From NCBI GenBank assembly GCA_002811675.1, contig PDIM01000062.1, forward strand, positions 1-22,335: DNA of 22,335 nucleotides, read 5' to 3'. The notes under the pieces are model-generated. The model saw only the letters and a list, made by a program, of their open reading frames with translations. It made no database searches and was not told the DNA's origin. The stretch's first letter is position 1. Each line of letters starts with the position of its first letter. Source of the DNA: Ichthyosporea sp. XGB-2017a. Its lineage: Eukaryota > Opisthokonta > Ichthyosporea. A program made the position numbers and the translations under genes. Positions 11,460 through 19,306 of the stretch are shown here, piece by piece.

Positions 11460-13916
11460 TTACGCACTACACATTTCGCAGTTCTCCTTGTTTTTCAATG
11501 AGCAAATGGTTTTAGCAGACAACCCTTGCTTGTCGCTACTGATACCAGAGGCTCTACTGTGAGTGTAATAGCTTAGAGTCTTCAATTTCTGCTTGAAAGC
11601 ATAAAAGAGTATACTGGACAGTTTACTCTTGGAGGGGTCCTGGACAAACAGGTTCAATGACTGGCTTTGGCACACATATGGGGCGCGGTCGGCCGACATA
11701 TCGATAATATTTTTTTGCGACATCTCAAAGGCGGTCAGGTAGATATCCTTTAAGTTTTGGGGAATAACATCTATTTCCTGTATGGATCCTTCATAAAATA
11801 GAATTTTGTCCTTCATTTCCTCGTTCCAGAGGCCAAGGGAAAGCAAGTCTTGAACTAAGTATTCATTCACAATGAGGTATTCCCCTGATAATGTTCTTCT
11901 CACGTAGATGTTACTCGTAATAGGTTCAATGGACTCGTAATTACTCATTATCTGGCTGGTGGATGCTGTGGGCATCTGGCACACCAACAGGGAGTTCCTC
12001 AAACCATTCGCACGAATAGACTCCTTCAATTGCACCCAATTGTACACAAGGTTCGATTCGCTGGTCAATTCAACACCCCACATATCAGGTTGTAACACTC
12101 CTTCGCTGGCAGGGGAACCAGGGAATGTTGAGTAGTGGCCGTATACTTTTGCCAACTTGGTAGACTCATCTAATGCAGTGTAGTACAAACATTCGAATAT
12201 TTTCTCATTGATTTCACGAGACTCTTTACTCCCATACGCGTATTTCATAATAAAGAACACGTCTGCAAGTCCTTGTACACCGATACCCATTGGTCGATGG
12301 CTCATATTCGACTTTCTACTCTCTTGAGTTGGATAGTAATTCATATCAATAACCTTATTCAAGTTGCGAACAATGAGTCTCACAGTTTTGGCAAAGAAAG
12401 CGTAGTCAAATTCTTTGTTTTTCACAAACGCTTTCAATGATATAGAAGCCAGATTACAAACAGATGTTTCTTCCGGGGAGCTGAACTGAACTATCTCAGT
12501 GCACAAATTACTTGACTTAATTGTACCCAAGTTCTTTTGATTGCTCTTCGCATTGCACTGGTCCTTGTTAAGAATAAAAGGCATTCCTGTTTCTTCCAAG
12601 GAGTCCAGTATTTTGGCGAATATATCACGCGCTTTGATTTTCTTCTTGAATACGGTTTCGTCTTGAATGTACTTATTGTACAATTCCTCGAATTCCTCGT
12701 TGTGCGATGTAGTCAAGCCCACGGCTTCATCTGGACTGAACAGGTACCAGTCTGTATCGTCTTCAACGGCTTTGAAAAATGAATTTGAACACCACATAGC
12801 GTAAAAGAGTTCTCTCGCTCTCTGCGTTTCGATTCCTTGGTTTTTCTTCAAGTCCAAAAACTCCATGATATCCATATGCCACGGCTCAAGATATATGGCA
12901 ATGGACCCGTTCCTTCTTCCAGACTGGTTGACGTAGAGACTGGACGCATTCAAGACTCGCAGCATAGGAATAATACCAGATGATACGCCTCCATTACTTT
13001 TGATAGCACTTCCTTTGGCCCGTACATCGGTTACAGATACTCCAATACCGCCACCAGTCTTGCTAATCTGGGCCATATCAGCAAAGGACTTGTAAATTTT
13101 ATCCAAAGAGTCATCCATGTTGTACAGGAAGCAAGAACTGCACTGAGAAATGCGACCACCAGCATTGAACATCGTCGGGGATGCATGGGTGTACTGTTGA
13201 GTACTCAAGGCGTCATACGTTTCCTTGATGAGTTCCAGAAGAATCAAGTCCCTACGCTTCCTTCGGCTGGTTTTTGGACTGCTCTTCGGGCTAGCCTTGG
13301 GAGACGAGCGCGGTGAAGCAGCAGGTGTATCTGCAGGACTGGTCTCGGGCGAGGTTTTTACTTCATCATAAACGTTTGTTTGCTCAATGCGCTTAAGTTC
13401 TTCCTCACTAGTACCCAGGAGAATAATTGCAACAGCTATCCTCATGTACATCTGGGCGGGGCGTTCAATGAATGAATTCAACTTCATCAGGTACCCTTTC
13501 TCAAGTGTTTTGAAAGCGAAATAAGACAACTGAAAATCACGCTCATAGTCGATAAACTTTTGCAACGCTTTGTGATGCCGAATGATGAACTTAAAAACCT
13601 TCTTGTCCAGCAAACTTTCAAGACCACGGTACAATTTGGTAAGCTGAGATGTAGTTTCTTTGTGGAAATTATCAACTATCACACGACTGGCTAGGATACC
13701 ATACTGGGGATGGACAGTCGAAAGATTGATTAACACATTCGCACTTTGCACATCAATTTCACTGGTTGGCATCAAATCATAAAGCGTAACAATGATTTTT
13801 CTCACCACGAAGTGAAGGTCAATGTCCGATAAATCATTGCTCAGCTTTTTCAACCGGAATGTGATTTTGTCGAACGATAGCTCCTCAATTTTTGAATTTC
13901 GTTTGGTAATTTTCAT
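11460..13916 (-). CDS. RNR1: Class I ribonucleotide reductase large subunit, with an (S/T)Pxx insert
   Basis: An 818-aa alpha subunit that reduces ribonucleoside diphosphates for DNA synthesis. Residues 1-90 are an ATP-cone (SFDKITFRL, HPQYGILASR). Catalytic residues are present: C262 in QCSSCF, N470/C472/E474 in NLCTEI, C487 in SVCNLAS, the radical-transfer pair YY in LSYYTHSR, and the C-terminal redox pair CEMC. EPWHMDI and MPTASTSQI are conserved family blocks. Residues about 187-223 are extra: seven (S/T)P dipeptides spaced exactly four residues apart (189 to 213), then SRRKRR. The insert falls between the N-terminal domain and the barrel lead-in (THASPTMFNAGG), where relatives have little. 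The partner small subunit is not in this window. It is co-directional with the F-box and ankyrin genes. Activity is expected. Confidence 0.97.
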   Translation of the reverse strand: MKITKRNSKIEELSFDKITFRLKKLSNDLSDIDLHFVVRKIIVTLYDLMPTSEIDVQSANVLINLSTVHPQYGILASRVIVDNFHKETTSQLTKLYRGLESLLDKKVFKFIIRHHKALQKFIDYERDFQLSYFAFKTLEKGYLMKLNSFIERPAQMYMRIAVAIILLGTSEEELKRIEQTNVYDEVKTSPETSPADTPAASPRSSPKASPKSSPKTSRRKRRDLILLELIKETYDALSTQQYTHASPTMFNAGGRISQCSSCFLYNMDDSLDKIYKSFADMAQISKTGGGIGVSVTDVRAKGSAIKSNGGVSSGIIPMLRVLNASSLYVNQSGRRNGSIAIYLEPWHMDIMEFLDLKKNQGIETQRARELFYAMWCSNSFFKAVEDDTDWYLFSPDEAVGLTTSHNEEFEELYNKYIQDETVFKKKIKARDIFAKILDSLEETGMPFILNKDQCNAKSNQKNLGTIKSSNLCTEIVQFSSPEETSVCNLASISLKAFVKNKEFDYAFFAKTVRLIVRNLNKVIDMNYYPTQESRKSNMSHRPMGIGVQGLADVFFIMKYAYGSKESREINEKIFECLYYTALDESTKLAKVYGHYSTFPGSPASEGVLQPDMWGVELTSESNLVYNWVQLKESIRANGLRNSLLVCQMPTASTSQIMSNYESIEPITSNIYVRRTLSGEYLIVNEYLVQDLLSLGLWNEEMKDKILFYEGSIQEIDVIPQNLKDIYLTAFEMSQKNIIDMSADRAPYVCQSQSLNLFVQDPSKSKLSSILFYAFKQKLKTLSYYTHSRASGISSDKQGLSAKTICSLKNKENCEMCSA

Positions 13917-13962
13917 GTTTTCCGCACTTTTTAATACTTCACAACATTAAAAAATAAAATTT

Positions 13963-13981
13963 TTCGTTTTTTTAAAACGAA
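13963..13981 (-). terminator. Hairpin 3' of the ankyrin gene
   Basis: Perfect 8-bp stem TTCGTTTT (13963-13970) and AAAACGAA (13974-13981) with a 3-base loop, 8 bases past the ankyrin stop and 47 bases ahead of the ribonucleotide reductase start. It contains two G/C pairs and a tight loop, so it is among the better candidates. Confidence 0.55.
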
Positions 13982-13989
13982 CAGTTTGT

Positions 13990-15504
13990 TTATTCTTTTT
14001 CAACTGGTTTCAAAAAGTCAAAAACTTTCCTAAGCTCTTTCTTTTCTTTTTTAGTGGTTTTGCGGTCGTTATGTAGGTCCATGATGTATTGACATGCCAT
14101 TCGACCATTATTGTCTTTAATAGCAATATCAGCTCCGTATTTAACAAGCAATTCTGCTTGCTCCAATTTTCTTGTTGCCATCAATGGGGTTTTGCTTGAT
14201 ATATCCGCTCGGTTGGGATCACAACCGTGTTCTAGTAATAAATGTATGGTTTCTAAATTACAGTTTTCATTTTCAATAGCATATAACATCTCTGGCATTG
14301 AACTCAAATTCGTTTTAGCTCCATAATCTAATAAAAGCTTGATGGTTTCTGGGGAGCTATGTCGGATAGCATACGATAAAGGAGTTTGTCCATATGTTGA
14401 AACAATATTTGCATCGACCTTGCTCTCTAGAAAAAATTGAACCGTTTCTGCACGGCCTACATACATCAGTATGTTTTCATTATATTCGTTCTGAATACAA
14501 ATATCGGCCCCGCGTTTAATAAGAGCTTTTGCAATCTCCATCTTGTTCTCACGTAGATTTATAAATACCCACCATAGTCTATTGATTCGTCTATCTATTC
14601 CACCAAAGCCACTAATGAAATTGTTGATACTCTCTTTAGGTATATTATCAACAAATAAACGAAGTACGTCATTATTACAGCTGTAACAACCCCAAGTATC
14701 TACTGGGTGTCTTATTTCGGGAATGGCTCCGTGTTCAAGAAGTATCTTCACAACATTTGGACTCCAATGTGCTGCCATAAGAATGTTTGCTCCCGTGTAT
14801 CGACCAAACCAAAATTGAGTTGTACCATAATCGTGAGCATTAGGGTCCGCTTTATGTTCAAGTAGTAGTTCAACTATTCTAAAGTATTCATTTCCCACCT
14901 TAGCACGGGTATTTGATCTCTTATTACAAAACATCATCGCCACCTTGCCATATTCCTGTGTATTAGGATCAGCCCCCCATTGCAGGAGTAATTGCACAAG
15001 TCGAGTGTGGCATTTTGAAACTGCGAACGGTAAGAGGGTCACCATTAGGTCTGGATAATGCTCCAGATTCGCATTTACTGACATTCTATATTCCTCTTCT
15101 GCGTTTTCCCCAGTGAAATCTTCCTTGCTTATCCATTGTCGAGACTCGCTGAGTAGCTTCAGCTTCTCGTATTCTGCTCCATGGTGTAAAAGCACCATTG
15201 CTACTTCAGCCAAACATTCTTCTCTTAAGTCTTCGAAGTTTTTATACTCAAAGCGCTCAGGAAGAGCGTCTTCATTTTCCTCGAAATGAAAACCTAGTGG
15301 GCTCTGACCTTTGTTGTTCTTTGCATTCGGATTCATCCCAATTTTGCAAAGGGTTAATGCCATCTCCGGAGATCGCACAAGGTGTAAGGCAGTATTGCCA
15401 TTCTCATCGACAATAGAATCCGGACTCTCCAGGGGGTTATTGTTGATGTATTCAACGAGTTCATCATTGGATTTGCAATCTAAAATCGATCTATAATCTG
15501 CCAT
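13990..15504 (-). CDS. Ankyrin-repeat protein
   Basis: A 504-aa protein made almost entirely of ankyrin repeats, about ten. Clear examples are NGNTALHLVRSPEMALTLCK, LVQLLLQWGADPN, RIVELLLEHKADPNAHDYG, VVKILLEHGA, IAKALIKRGADI, YGQTPLSYAIRHSSPETIKL, IHLLLEHGCDPN and AELLVKYGADIAIKDNNG. It ends in a short charged tail (KTTKKEKKELRKVFDFLKP). There is no signal peptide, no membrane segment and no F-box or PRANC-like end. Ankyrin arrays bind proteins, and viral copies often target host immune or ubiquitin components; the partner here cannot be told. It is co-directional with the F-box protein two genes away, which could supply an Skp1 link in trans, but that is only a suggestion. Confidence 0.9.
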   Translation of the reverse strand: MADYRSILDCKSNDELVEYINNNPLESPDSIVDENGNTALHLVRSPEMALTLCKIGMNPNAKNNKGQSPLGFHFEENEDALPERFEYKNFEDLREECLAEVAMVLLHHGAEYEKLKLLSESRQWISKEDFTGENAEEEYRMSVNANLEHYPDLMVTLLPFAVSKCHTRLVQLLLQWGADPNTQEYGKVAMMFCNKRSNTRAKVGNEYFRIVELLLEHKADPNAHDYGTTQFWFGRYTGANILMAAHWSPNVVKILLEHGAIPEIRHPVDTWGCYSCNNDVLRLFVDNIPKESINNFISGFGGIDRRINRLWWVFINLRENKMEIAKALIKRGADICIQNEYNENILMYVGRAETVQFFLESKVDANIVSTYGQTPLSYAIRHSSPETIKLLLDYGAKTNLSSMPEMLYAIENENCNLETIHLLLEHGCDPNRADISSKTPLMATRKLEQAELLVKYGADIAIKDNNGRMACQYIMDLHNDRKTTKKEKKELRKVFDFLKPVEKE

Positions 15505-15603
15505 TTTTTCTCAGTTTGATTTGGTTTTTCATTGATTTCATTGTCTGTTGAAAGTTTACTAATCAAATTTCAGTTTTTCAAATAAAAAAACTATTTCGCA
15601 ATT

Positions 15604-15840
15604 TTACCACAAAGGCTGCCCACGGTCCCAGAAATAGAATGTCCCCGGTTTAGGAACGTGCTTCTTTTCAGGAGGGGAAGGGAATAGAAGTTTTTCGACC
15701 TTTTCACTACTTCTGTGCATTACATATGCCCCATACTTTTGCATAAAAGCTTTGTACTGCAATTTGGTCATATCTCCCTGTGCCCTAGCTTCCATCACAG
15801 AATTTTGCGAATAGTTTGTTAAGATACGACTGTCCGGCAT
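15604..15840 (-). CDS. 78-aa protein, unknown
   Basis: A soluble protein with no membrane segment. The first half is polar and helical (SVMEARAQGDMTKLQYKAFM), the second Pro-rich and basic (FPSPPEKKHVPKPG), ending FYFWDRGQPLW. The aromatic, Trp-rich end could be a docking peptide. No family recognised. It diverges from the 202-aa gene across 86 bases of A-rich sequence and lies 99 bases upstream of the ankyrin gene on the same strand. Good codon structure and a clean slot support it as a gene. Confidence 0.65.
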   Translation of the reverse strand: MPDSRILTNYSQNSVMEARAQGDMTKLQYKAFMQKYGAYVMHRSSEKVEKLLFPSPPEKKHVPKPGTFYFWDRGQPLW

Positions 15841-15926
15841 TCTTACTTTTTTATTACATAGAAAATAAAAAAATCGAATATTTTAGTGAAAAAAAATAAC
15901 AAAAACAAAATTGGTACTTTAAAAAA
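15841..15926. promoter_or_regulatory. Divergent promoter gap, A/T-rich
   Basis: 86 bases, nearly all A/T, between outward-reading genes. The plus-strand start is preceded by TACTTTAAAAAAATG, an A-run directly before ATG as with several other starts here. No named element recognised. Confidence 0.45.
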
Positions 15927-16535
15927 ATGGAACAAATCTCAGAGGATTACATCATAAGACCCTATGCGAAGGAAATACACATTTCCAACTACTTTGTGGC
16001 GAATATAGACAACTTTAAAACCCTCTCTACGCTCCACATTTGCAATGGGAAGTTCATACTTAATCGTCCAAACTTGGTTTTCAATACAAAAGTTAAAGGA
16101 GAGTACTTATACGAAGGTTACTTAAAAAATAATGTCTTCTACGTGGTGGATACACTCATTTACGAAGGAAGAGACACTACAAACGAACCTTTGTCTAACA
16201 GGCGAATGTATACTCTTTTCCAAGGTCATCCTACAATCCAAGCCAGATACTTAGAGTCATCTCCATTGACCCCTGGTTCCAATTACTTATTAGTACCCGA
16301 AAAATACCAAGACAAGAGATATTTCATTAGCGGGTTTAAGTCAAAATTGTTAAGACTACAAAAGAAAAATGAACAAAAGGAACAGTATTTGGGTATAGAT
16401 GAGAGTTGCAACAAAGAATTTCTACTTCGAGTACCGGACATTTCTACCAAAAGAATCATTCAGAATTTAACAGACAATATCCTTATACCATGCGTTTTTA
16501 ATGTCTATCACTCTGCTTACGAACCAGTATTCTAA
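15927..16535 (+). CDS. 202-aa protein, faint nucleotidyltransferase resemblance
   Basis: A soluble protein with mixed beta-strand-like segments. The stretch KGEYLYEGYLKNNVFYVVDT followed by LIYEGRDTTNEPLSNRR resembles the motif III-IIIa part of mRNA-capping guanylyltransferases and RNA/DNA ligases (an E-G-x-L strand, a V-x-D strand, then n-G and a terminal L-x-x-R). However, no KxDG nucleotide-attachment motif is visible ahead of it, so if related it would be a non-catalytic or reduced version. Otherwise no family is recognised. It converges with the thioredoxin-like gene, 24 bases apart. The function stays open. Confidence 0.7.
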   Translation: MEQISEDYIIRPYAKEIHISNYFVANIDNFKTLSTLHICNGKFILNRPNLVFNTKVKGEYLYEGYLKNNVFYVVDTLIYEGRDTTNEPLSNRRMYTLFQGHPTIQARYLESSPLTPGSNYLLVPEKYQDKRYFISGFKSKLLRLQKKNEQKEQYLGIDESCNKEFLLRVPDISTKRIIQNLTDNILIPCVFNVYHSAYEPVF

Positions 16536-16559
16536 ACTAAAACTGCTGGTAGACACTTA

Positions 16560-17000
16560 TTAACAAATTCGGCGATCATAACTGTTTGTCGGAGGGGGCA
16601 TATAGCTAAGGTCTTGTTCTCTCTCTTTTTCTTTCCTAGCCAACTCTTTTGCCATATCTTCTTTGGGAACAAGATCGCTCTCGTTGACAATGGGAACATC
16701 CTGTAAGGCATACTGCTCTTCTAAAGTAGTGTTGTTATCGTCTTCATTGTTTGCCCGAGGCTCTCCTGGATTCAACACTCTAGATATTGCATCAAAACCA
16801 ACTACGACTTTTGATACCTCGTTGTCTTGAAATTCAAGCAGGGTAGGAACCTCGCTTATGAAATCCGGTATGAAGGGCCGCTTCCTTGTTTTTTTATTTC
16901 TTTCAATACACACCCACTTCAAATTTTCAAGGCTCCCATACCTTTTGTAAACAGCTTCCGAATATGGGCAAAACGAACTATAGAATATCTCCATCTCCAT
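16560..17000 (-). CDS. Thioredoxin/glutaredoxin-fold protein with long polar tail
   Basis: A 146-aa protein. The first about 76 residues fit a thioredoxin-like fold: strand EIFYSS, active-site-like C11 in FCPYSEAV, and cis-proline P52 in EVPTLLEF, followed by KVVVGFDAIS. Only the first Cys of a CxxC is kept (CPYS), as in monothiol glutaredoxins; C31 is a second nearby Cys. The remaining 70 residues are acidic and polar, then Lys/Glu-rich and likely helical (MAKELARKEKEREQDL), ending PPPTNSYDRRIC. Thioredoxin-fold proteins occur in virions of several large DNA viruses, where they handle disulfides during assembly in the cytoplasm; this role is inferred. It diverges from the 299-aa gene. Confidence 0.72.
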   Translation of the reverse strand: MEMEIFYSSFCPYSEAVYKRYGSLENLKWVCIERNKKTRKRPFIPDFISEVPTLLEFQDNEVSKVVVGFDAISRVLNPGEPRANNEDDNNTTLEEQYALQDVPIVNESDLVPKEDMAKELARKEKEREQDLSYMPPPTNSYDRRIC

Positions 17001-17195
17001 TTTCTTTTGCTTTCAAGTAGAGAAAATTTTTTCTTTCAAATAAACTTGCATTATTTCTATTATTTATTATTTCGAAAAAACGATTTTTAAGAGAATTTTG
17101 TTCTTAAAAGTTGATCGAATTTTTTCCATCAGATTTGTAACTTAACAGATTTGTTAATAGTAAATCTTCTGATCCTTCTTTTTTTGTGCTCAAAA
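17001..17195. promoter_or_regulatory. 195-base divergent gap with palindrome and direct repeat
   Basis: No gene. It holds an 8-bp palindrome TTTTAAGA/TCTTAAAA (17085-17092, 17102-17109), a 14-base word AAAAAACGATTTTT (17075-17088) that recurs 3' of the capsid-type gene at 21018-21031, and CAGATTTGT twice, 16 bases apart (17130 and 17146). Promoters for both flanking genes must lie here. Confidence 0.5.
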
Positions 17196-18095
17196 ATGGG
17201 AGATTTCCATACTTATCGCGATCAGCATCTTGGTTCTGAAACAGATTTACCATGTTTAGAATCCAAATTGTTTAAATTCAACCAATTCTCAATTAACATT
17301 ACACCATGTTCTTCTGAAGCAGACCTGAGAACACAAGGGAATTCTTTTCTTTCACCCCTCACGAAAAATATAACGACTTTGTCTACTTCTATAGGGAAAA
17401 TGTCTATTTCCAATTCGATAGCACAGTCCATAAATTCATTGTCAAACTTTTCAAACTCCATAGACCTCTGGAGAGACTCGTTTGACAGTGTTAACTTTGA
17501 CGAAACAAGCTTTCAAAGCACCCAATACCAATCCAAGGAGGCAACCGTTTTATCAGAGAATCAAAAAGGGCGCCTTAACTTTTTTCAACATTTGGCATCC
17601 AACATCGGGGGATGTGTTGACAACTCCTTACAAGAATTTCTGGAAATTGAGAAAAAATTTAGAAGCTACATCTCCAAGCACTACCCTGGGGAAAAAGAAG
17701 ATTGGACCCCGTCATTATATGACAGTTCAGTTCTTTTCGGAGCTATTATGTATATACACTTCCGTAAAGAGTGCCACGGACTGGATATTGACACGTTTTC
17801 AAATGCTATGAAAACATGGGCAGGAAAGAATAAGCGTTTCTCATCCATTTCTTTGGACTTTCAAAAGAAAGCAAACGAGTTGTCTCCAGGGAAAGCGTCT
17901 ATTTTATTAAACAAACACAACAAAACAACGTACACAAAACAAAGTACGGCAAGAGTCAAGGCACTAAGGTCATGGGAAACACGCATCCCCACACAGCAGA
18001 ATCACCCACACACATTCTCCTTACACCCTTCATCCCATTGTTTGAGTGCCGGGAATTCCCCAGTGAATCACAAAAAATTGCGCACACATTTGTAA
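17196..18095 (+). CDS. 299-aa protein, unknown; possible cyclin-fold/TFIIB-like segment
   Basis: Read from ATG 17196; the frame upstream opens only with TTG at 17151. Residues 1-125 are Ser/Asn/Thr-rich and probably disordered (SISNSIAQSINSLSNFSNS). Residues about 130-245 are more ordered and helical, including SSVLFGAIMYIHFRKECHG, which loosely recalls the A-x-x-Y-x-A-x-R helix of TFIIB-type cyclin repeats. The C-terminus is basic, with many Ser, His and Thr. No zinc ribbon or other transcription-factor mark is present, so that idea is weak. It converges with the 151-aa membrane protein, 21 bases apart. Confidence 0.7.
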   Translation: MGDFHTYRDQHLGSETDLPCLESKLFKFNQFSINITPCSSEADLRTQGNSFLSPLTKNITTLSTSIGKMSISNSIAQSINSLSNFSNSIDLWRDSFDSVNFDETSFQSTQYQSKEATVLSENQKGRLNFFQHLASNIGGCVDNSLQEFLEIEKKFRSYISKHYPGEKEDWTPSLYDSSVLFGAIMYIHFRKECHGLDIDTFSNAMKTWAGKNKRFSSISLDFQKKANELSPGKASILLNKHNKTTYTKQSTARVKALRSWETRIPTQQNHPHTFSLHPSSHCLSAGNSPVNHKKLRTHL

Positions 18096-18116
18096 GAAAA
18101 AATTAGCAAACAGAAA

Positions 18117-18572
18117 TTACACTTCCGCGTATTCAGAATAGGTACCCGCTGGGACAGGTGGTTTTAGGATTTGCATTATATTTATCTTCTCCTGATAAGG
18201 GGCAAAGTGAGAATAATTTGTAAACTCATTCATGCCAGGGTCCCATTTTTGTTTTTTTATAGAGGGTATTATCTTTTCATTCCCAACAAATAAAGGTTTA
18301 GAATAGTCAAGAGCCTCTTCGTCAGTGAGGACTTTAAATTTTTCAACGACATTAAACCCACCAGAATTCCTCTCCACTTCACTGCTCTTTTTCTTCACCA
18401 ATTCAATTTCTGCATCACTTAAGGCCTCTTCGTTTTTAACTTTATCTTTAATAACGGCGACCTTTTCATCAGTTGATACTTCCTTGCCCTTGTTCAAAAT
18501 ATATTCATTGACAAAAAAGTGAGAAGCCACCAAAACCAAAACAATTACAATAACGCCCTTTACAAAACGCAT
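18117..18572 (-). CDS. 151-aa single-pass membrane protein, unknown
   Basis: The start is set at ATG 18572; the longer frame begins with TTG at 18668 and would overlap the divergent gene at 18653. Residues 4-20 are a hydrophobic anchor (VKGVIVIVLVLVASHFF), which could be a signal anchor. A Lys/Glu-rich helical region follows (about 30-65), then a C-terminal half with Pro and Tyr (KPPVPAGTYSEYAEV). A small anchored protein with a charged stalk is typical of virion membrane proteins; this is inference. No family recognised. It diverges from the 204-aa gene across 80 bases. Confidence 0.75.
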   Translation of the reverse strand: MRFVKGVIVIVLVLVASHFFVNEYILNKGKEVSTDEKVAVIKDKVKNEEALSDAEIELVKKKSSEVERNSGGFNVVEKFKVLTDEEALDYSKPLFVGNEKIIPSIKKQKWDPGMNEFTNYSHFAPYQEKINIMQILKPPVPAGTYSEYAEV

Positions 18573-18652
18573 CTTTTTTATTAGTAAACAATTTTTTTGC
18601 GCATCAATTTCTTTGGAAAAATTTTCTTTCCAGGTTCTAACCGAAGAAAAGG
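18573..18652. promoter_or_regulatory. Divergent promoter gap
   Basis: 80 bases between the 151-aa membrane gene and the 204-aa gene, with T-runs and A-runs and no distinct motif recognised. It must hold both promoters. Confidence 0.4.
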
Positions 18653-19267
18653 ATGGAACTAGAATCAATTATTTTCTCAAACCAAAACATAACACTCCTA
18701 TGCGAATTACTCGATGTCCAGGTAAGCGATTTGGTATTGAGTATACTGGAGAAAGAGATAAACACTGTCCTGAGCCTATACAAAAGAACTTTAGATTTGA
18801 AAGACGACGTAAGAACTATAAATAAGGTGGTTTTAGAGAAATGCAAAGACCTTAAGGATCTTGAAGAAAGCAGTAGTAGCACCACTGCCAATCACTTTAC
18901 GGAACAGTTTACTACAGATGAACCCGTTCAACAAACCCATCAGATTCAGATACCTAAAGACCAAAAAGAAGAAGTGAAAATGAAACCCTATTATTACGAA
19001 TCTACCAGCGAGAAGAATACCCTTCCAGTATCCGGAGATATTCACTGTAGCCTAGTCGACTTTGAATTTGAAATGACGGGGAAAAAACCACCATACTTCT
19101 TCATAAAAAATAGAAGTGACATTGTATCGAAGGTATACACAGACAAGCTTCATACAGAGATGAATGCTTTCGTCACTCTCCCATTTGATCCAGAATTTGT
19201 AGACTACGAAAACAACCCTGTGAAGGTGAAACGTTTTTCGTACACAATTTTGCAAGAGCAAGTTTAA
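18653..19267 (+). CDS. 204-aa protein upstream of the capsid-type gene, unknown
   Basis: The first about 60 residues are helical (MELESIIFSNQNITLLCELL begins the protein), then come a Ser/Thr/Gln-rich linker (70-110) and a C-terminal half with beta-like segments (SLVDFEFEMTGKKPPYFFI, then NAFVTLPFDPEFVDYENN). No membrane segment or known motif. It lies 39 bases ahead of the capsid-type gene on the same strand, so joint late expression and a virion role are plausible. The domain is not recognised and the call rests on open frame, position and composition. Confidence 0.75.
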   Translation: MELESIIFSNQNITLLCELLDVQVSDLVLSILEKEINTVLSLYKRTLDLKDDVRTINKVVLEKCKDLKDLEESSSSTTANHFTEQFTTDEPVQQTHQIQIPKDQKEEVKMKPYYYESTSEKNTLPVSGDIHCSLVDFEFEMTGKKPPYFFIKNRSDIVSKVYTDKLHTEMNAFVTLPFDPEFVDYENNPVKVKRFSYTILQEQV

Positions 19268-19306
19268 AGTAAGATAAAAAAAATATTTGTGTTTTCCAAA
19301 GGAAAA

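Noticed and set aside
17151-17195. Hydrophobic N-terminal extension of the 299-aa protein
   Set aside because: The extension starts with TTG and looks like a chance reading of a T-rich leader; ATG 17196 follows an A-run as other starts here do.
18573-18668. Longer N-terminus for the 151-aa membrane protein
   Set aside because: It opens with TTG, would place a polar stretch ahead of a clear membrane anchor and would overlap the divergent gene start at 18653.
18613-18825. 70-aa plus frame starting just before the 204-aa gene
   Set aside because: Overlaps the 204-aa gene in another frame and is not supported by any domain.
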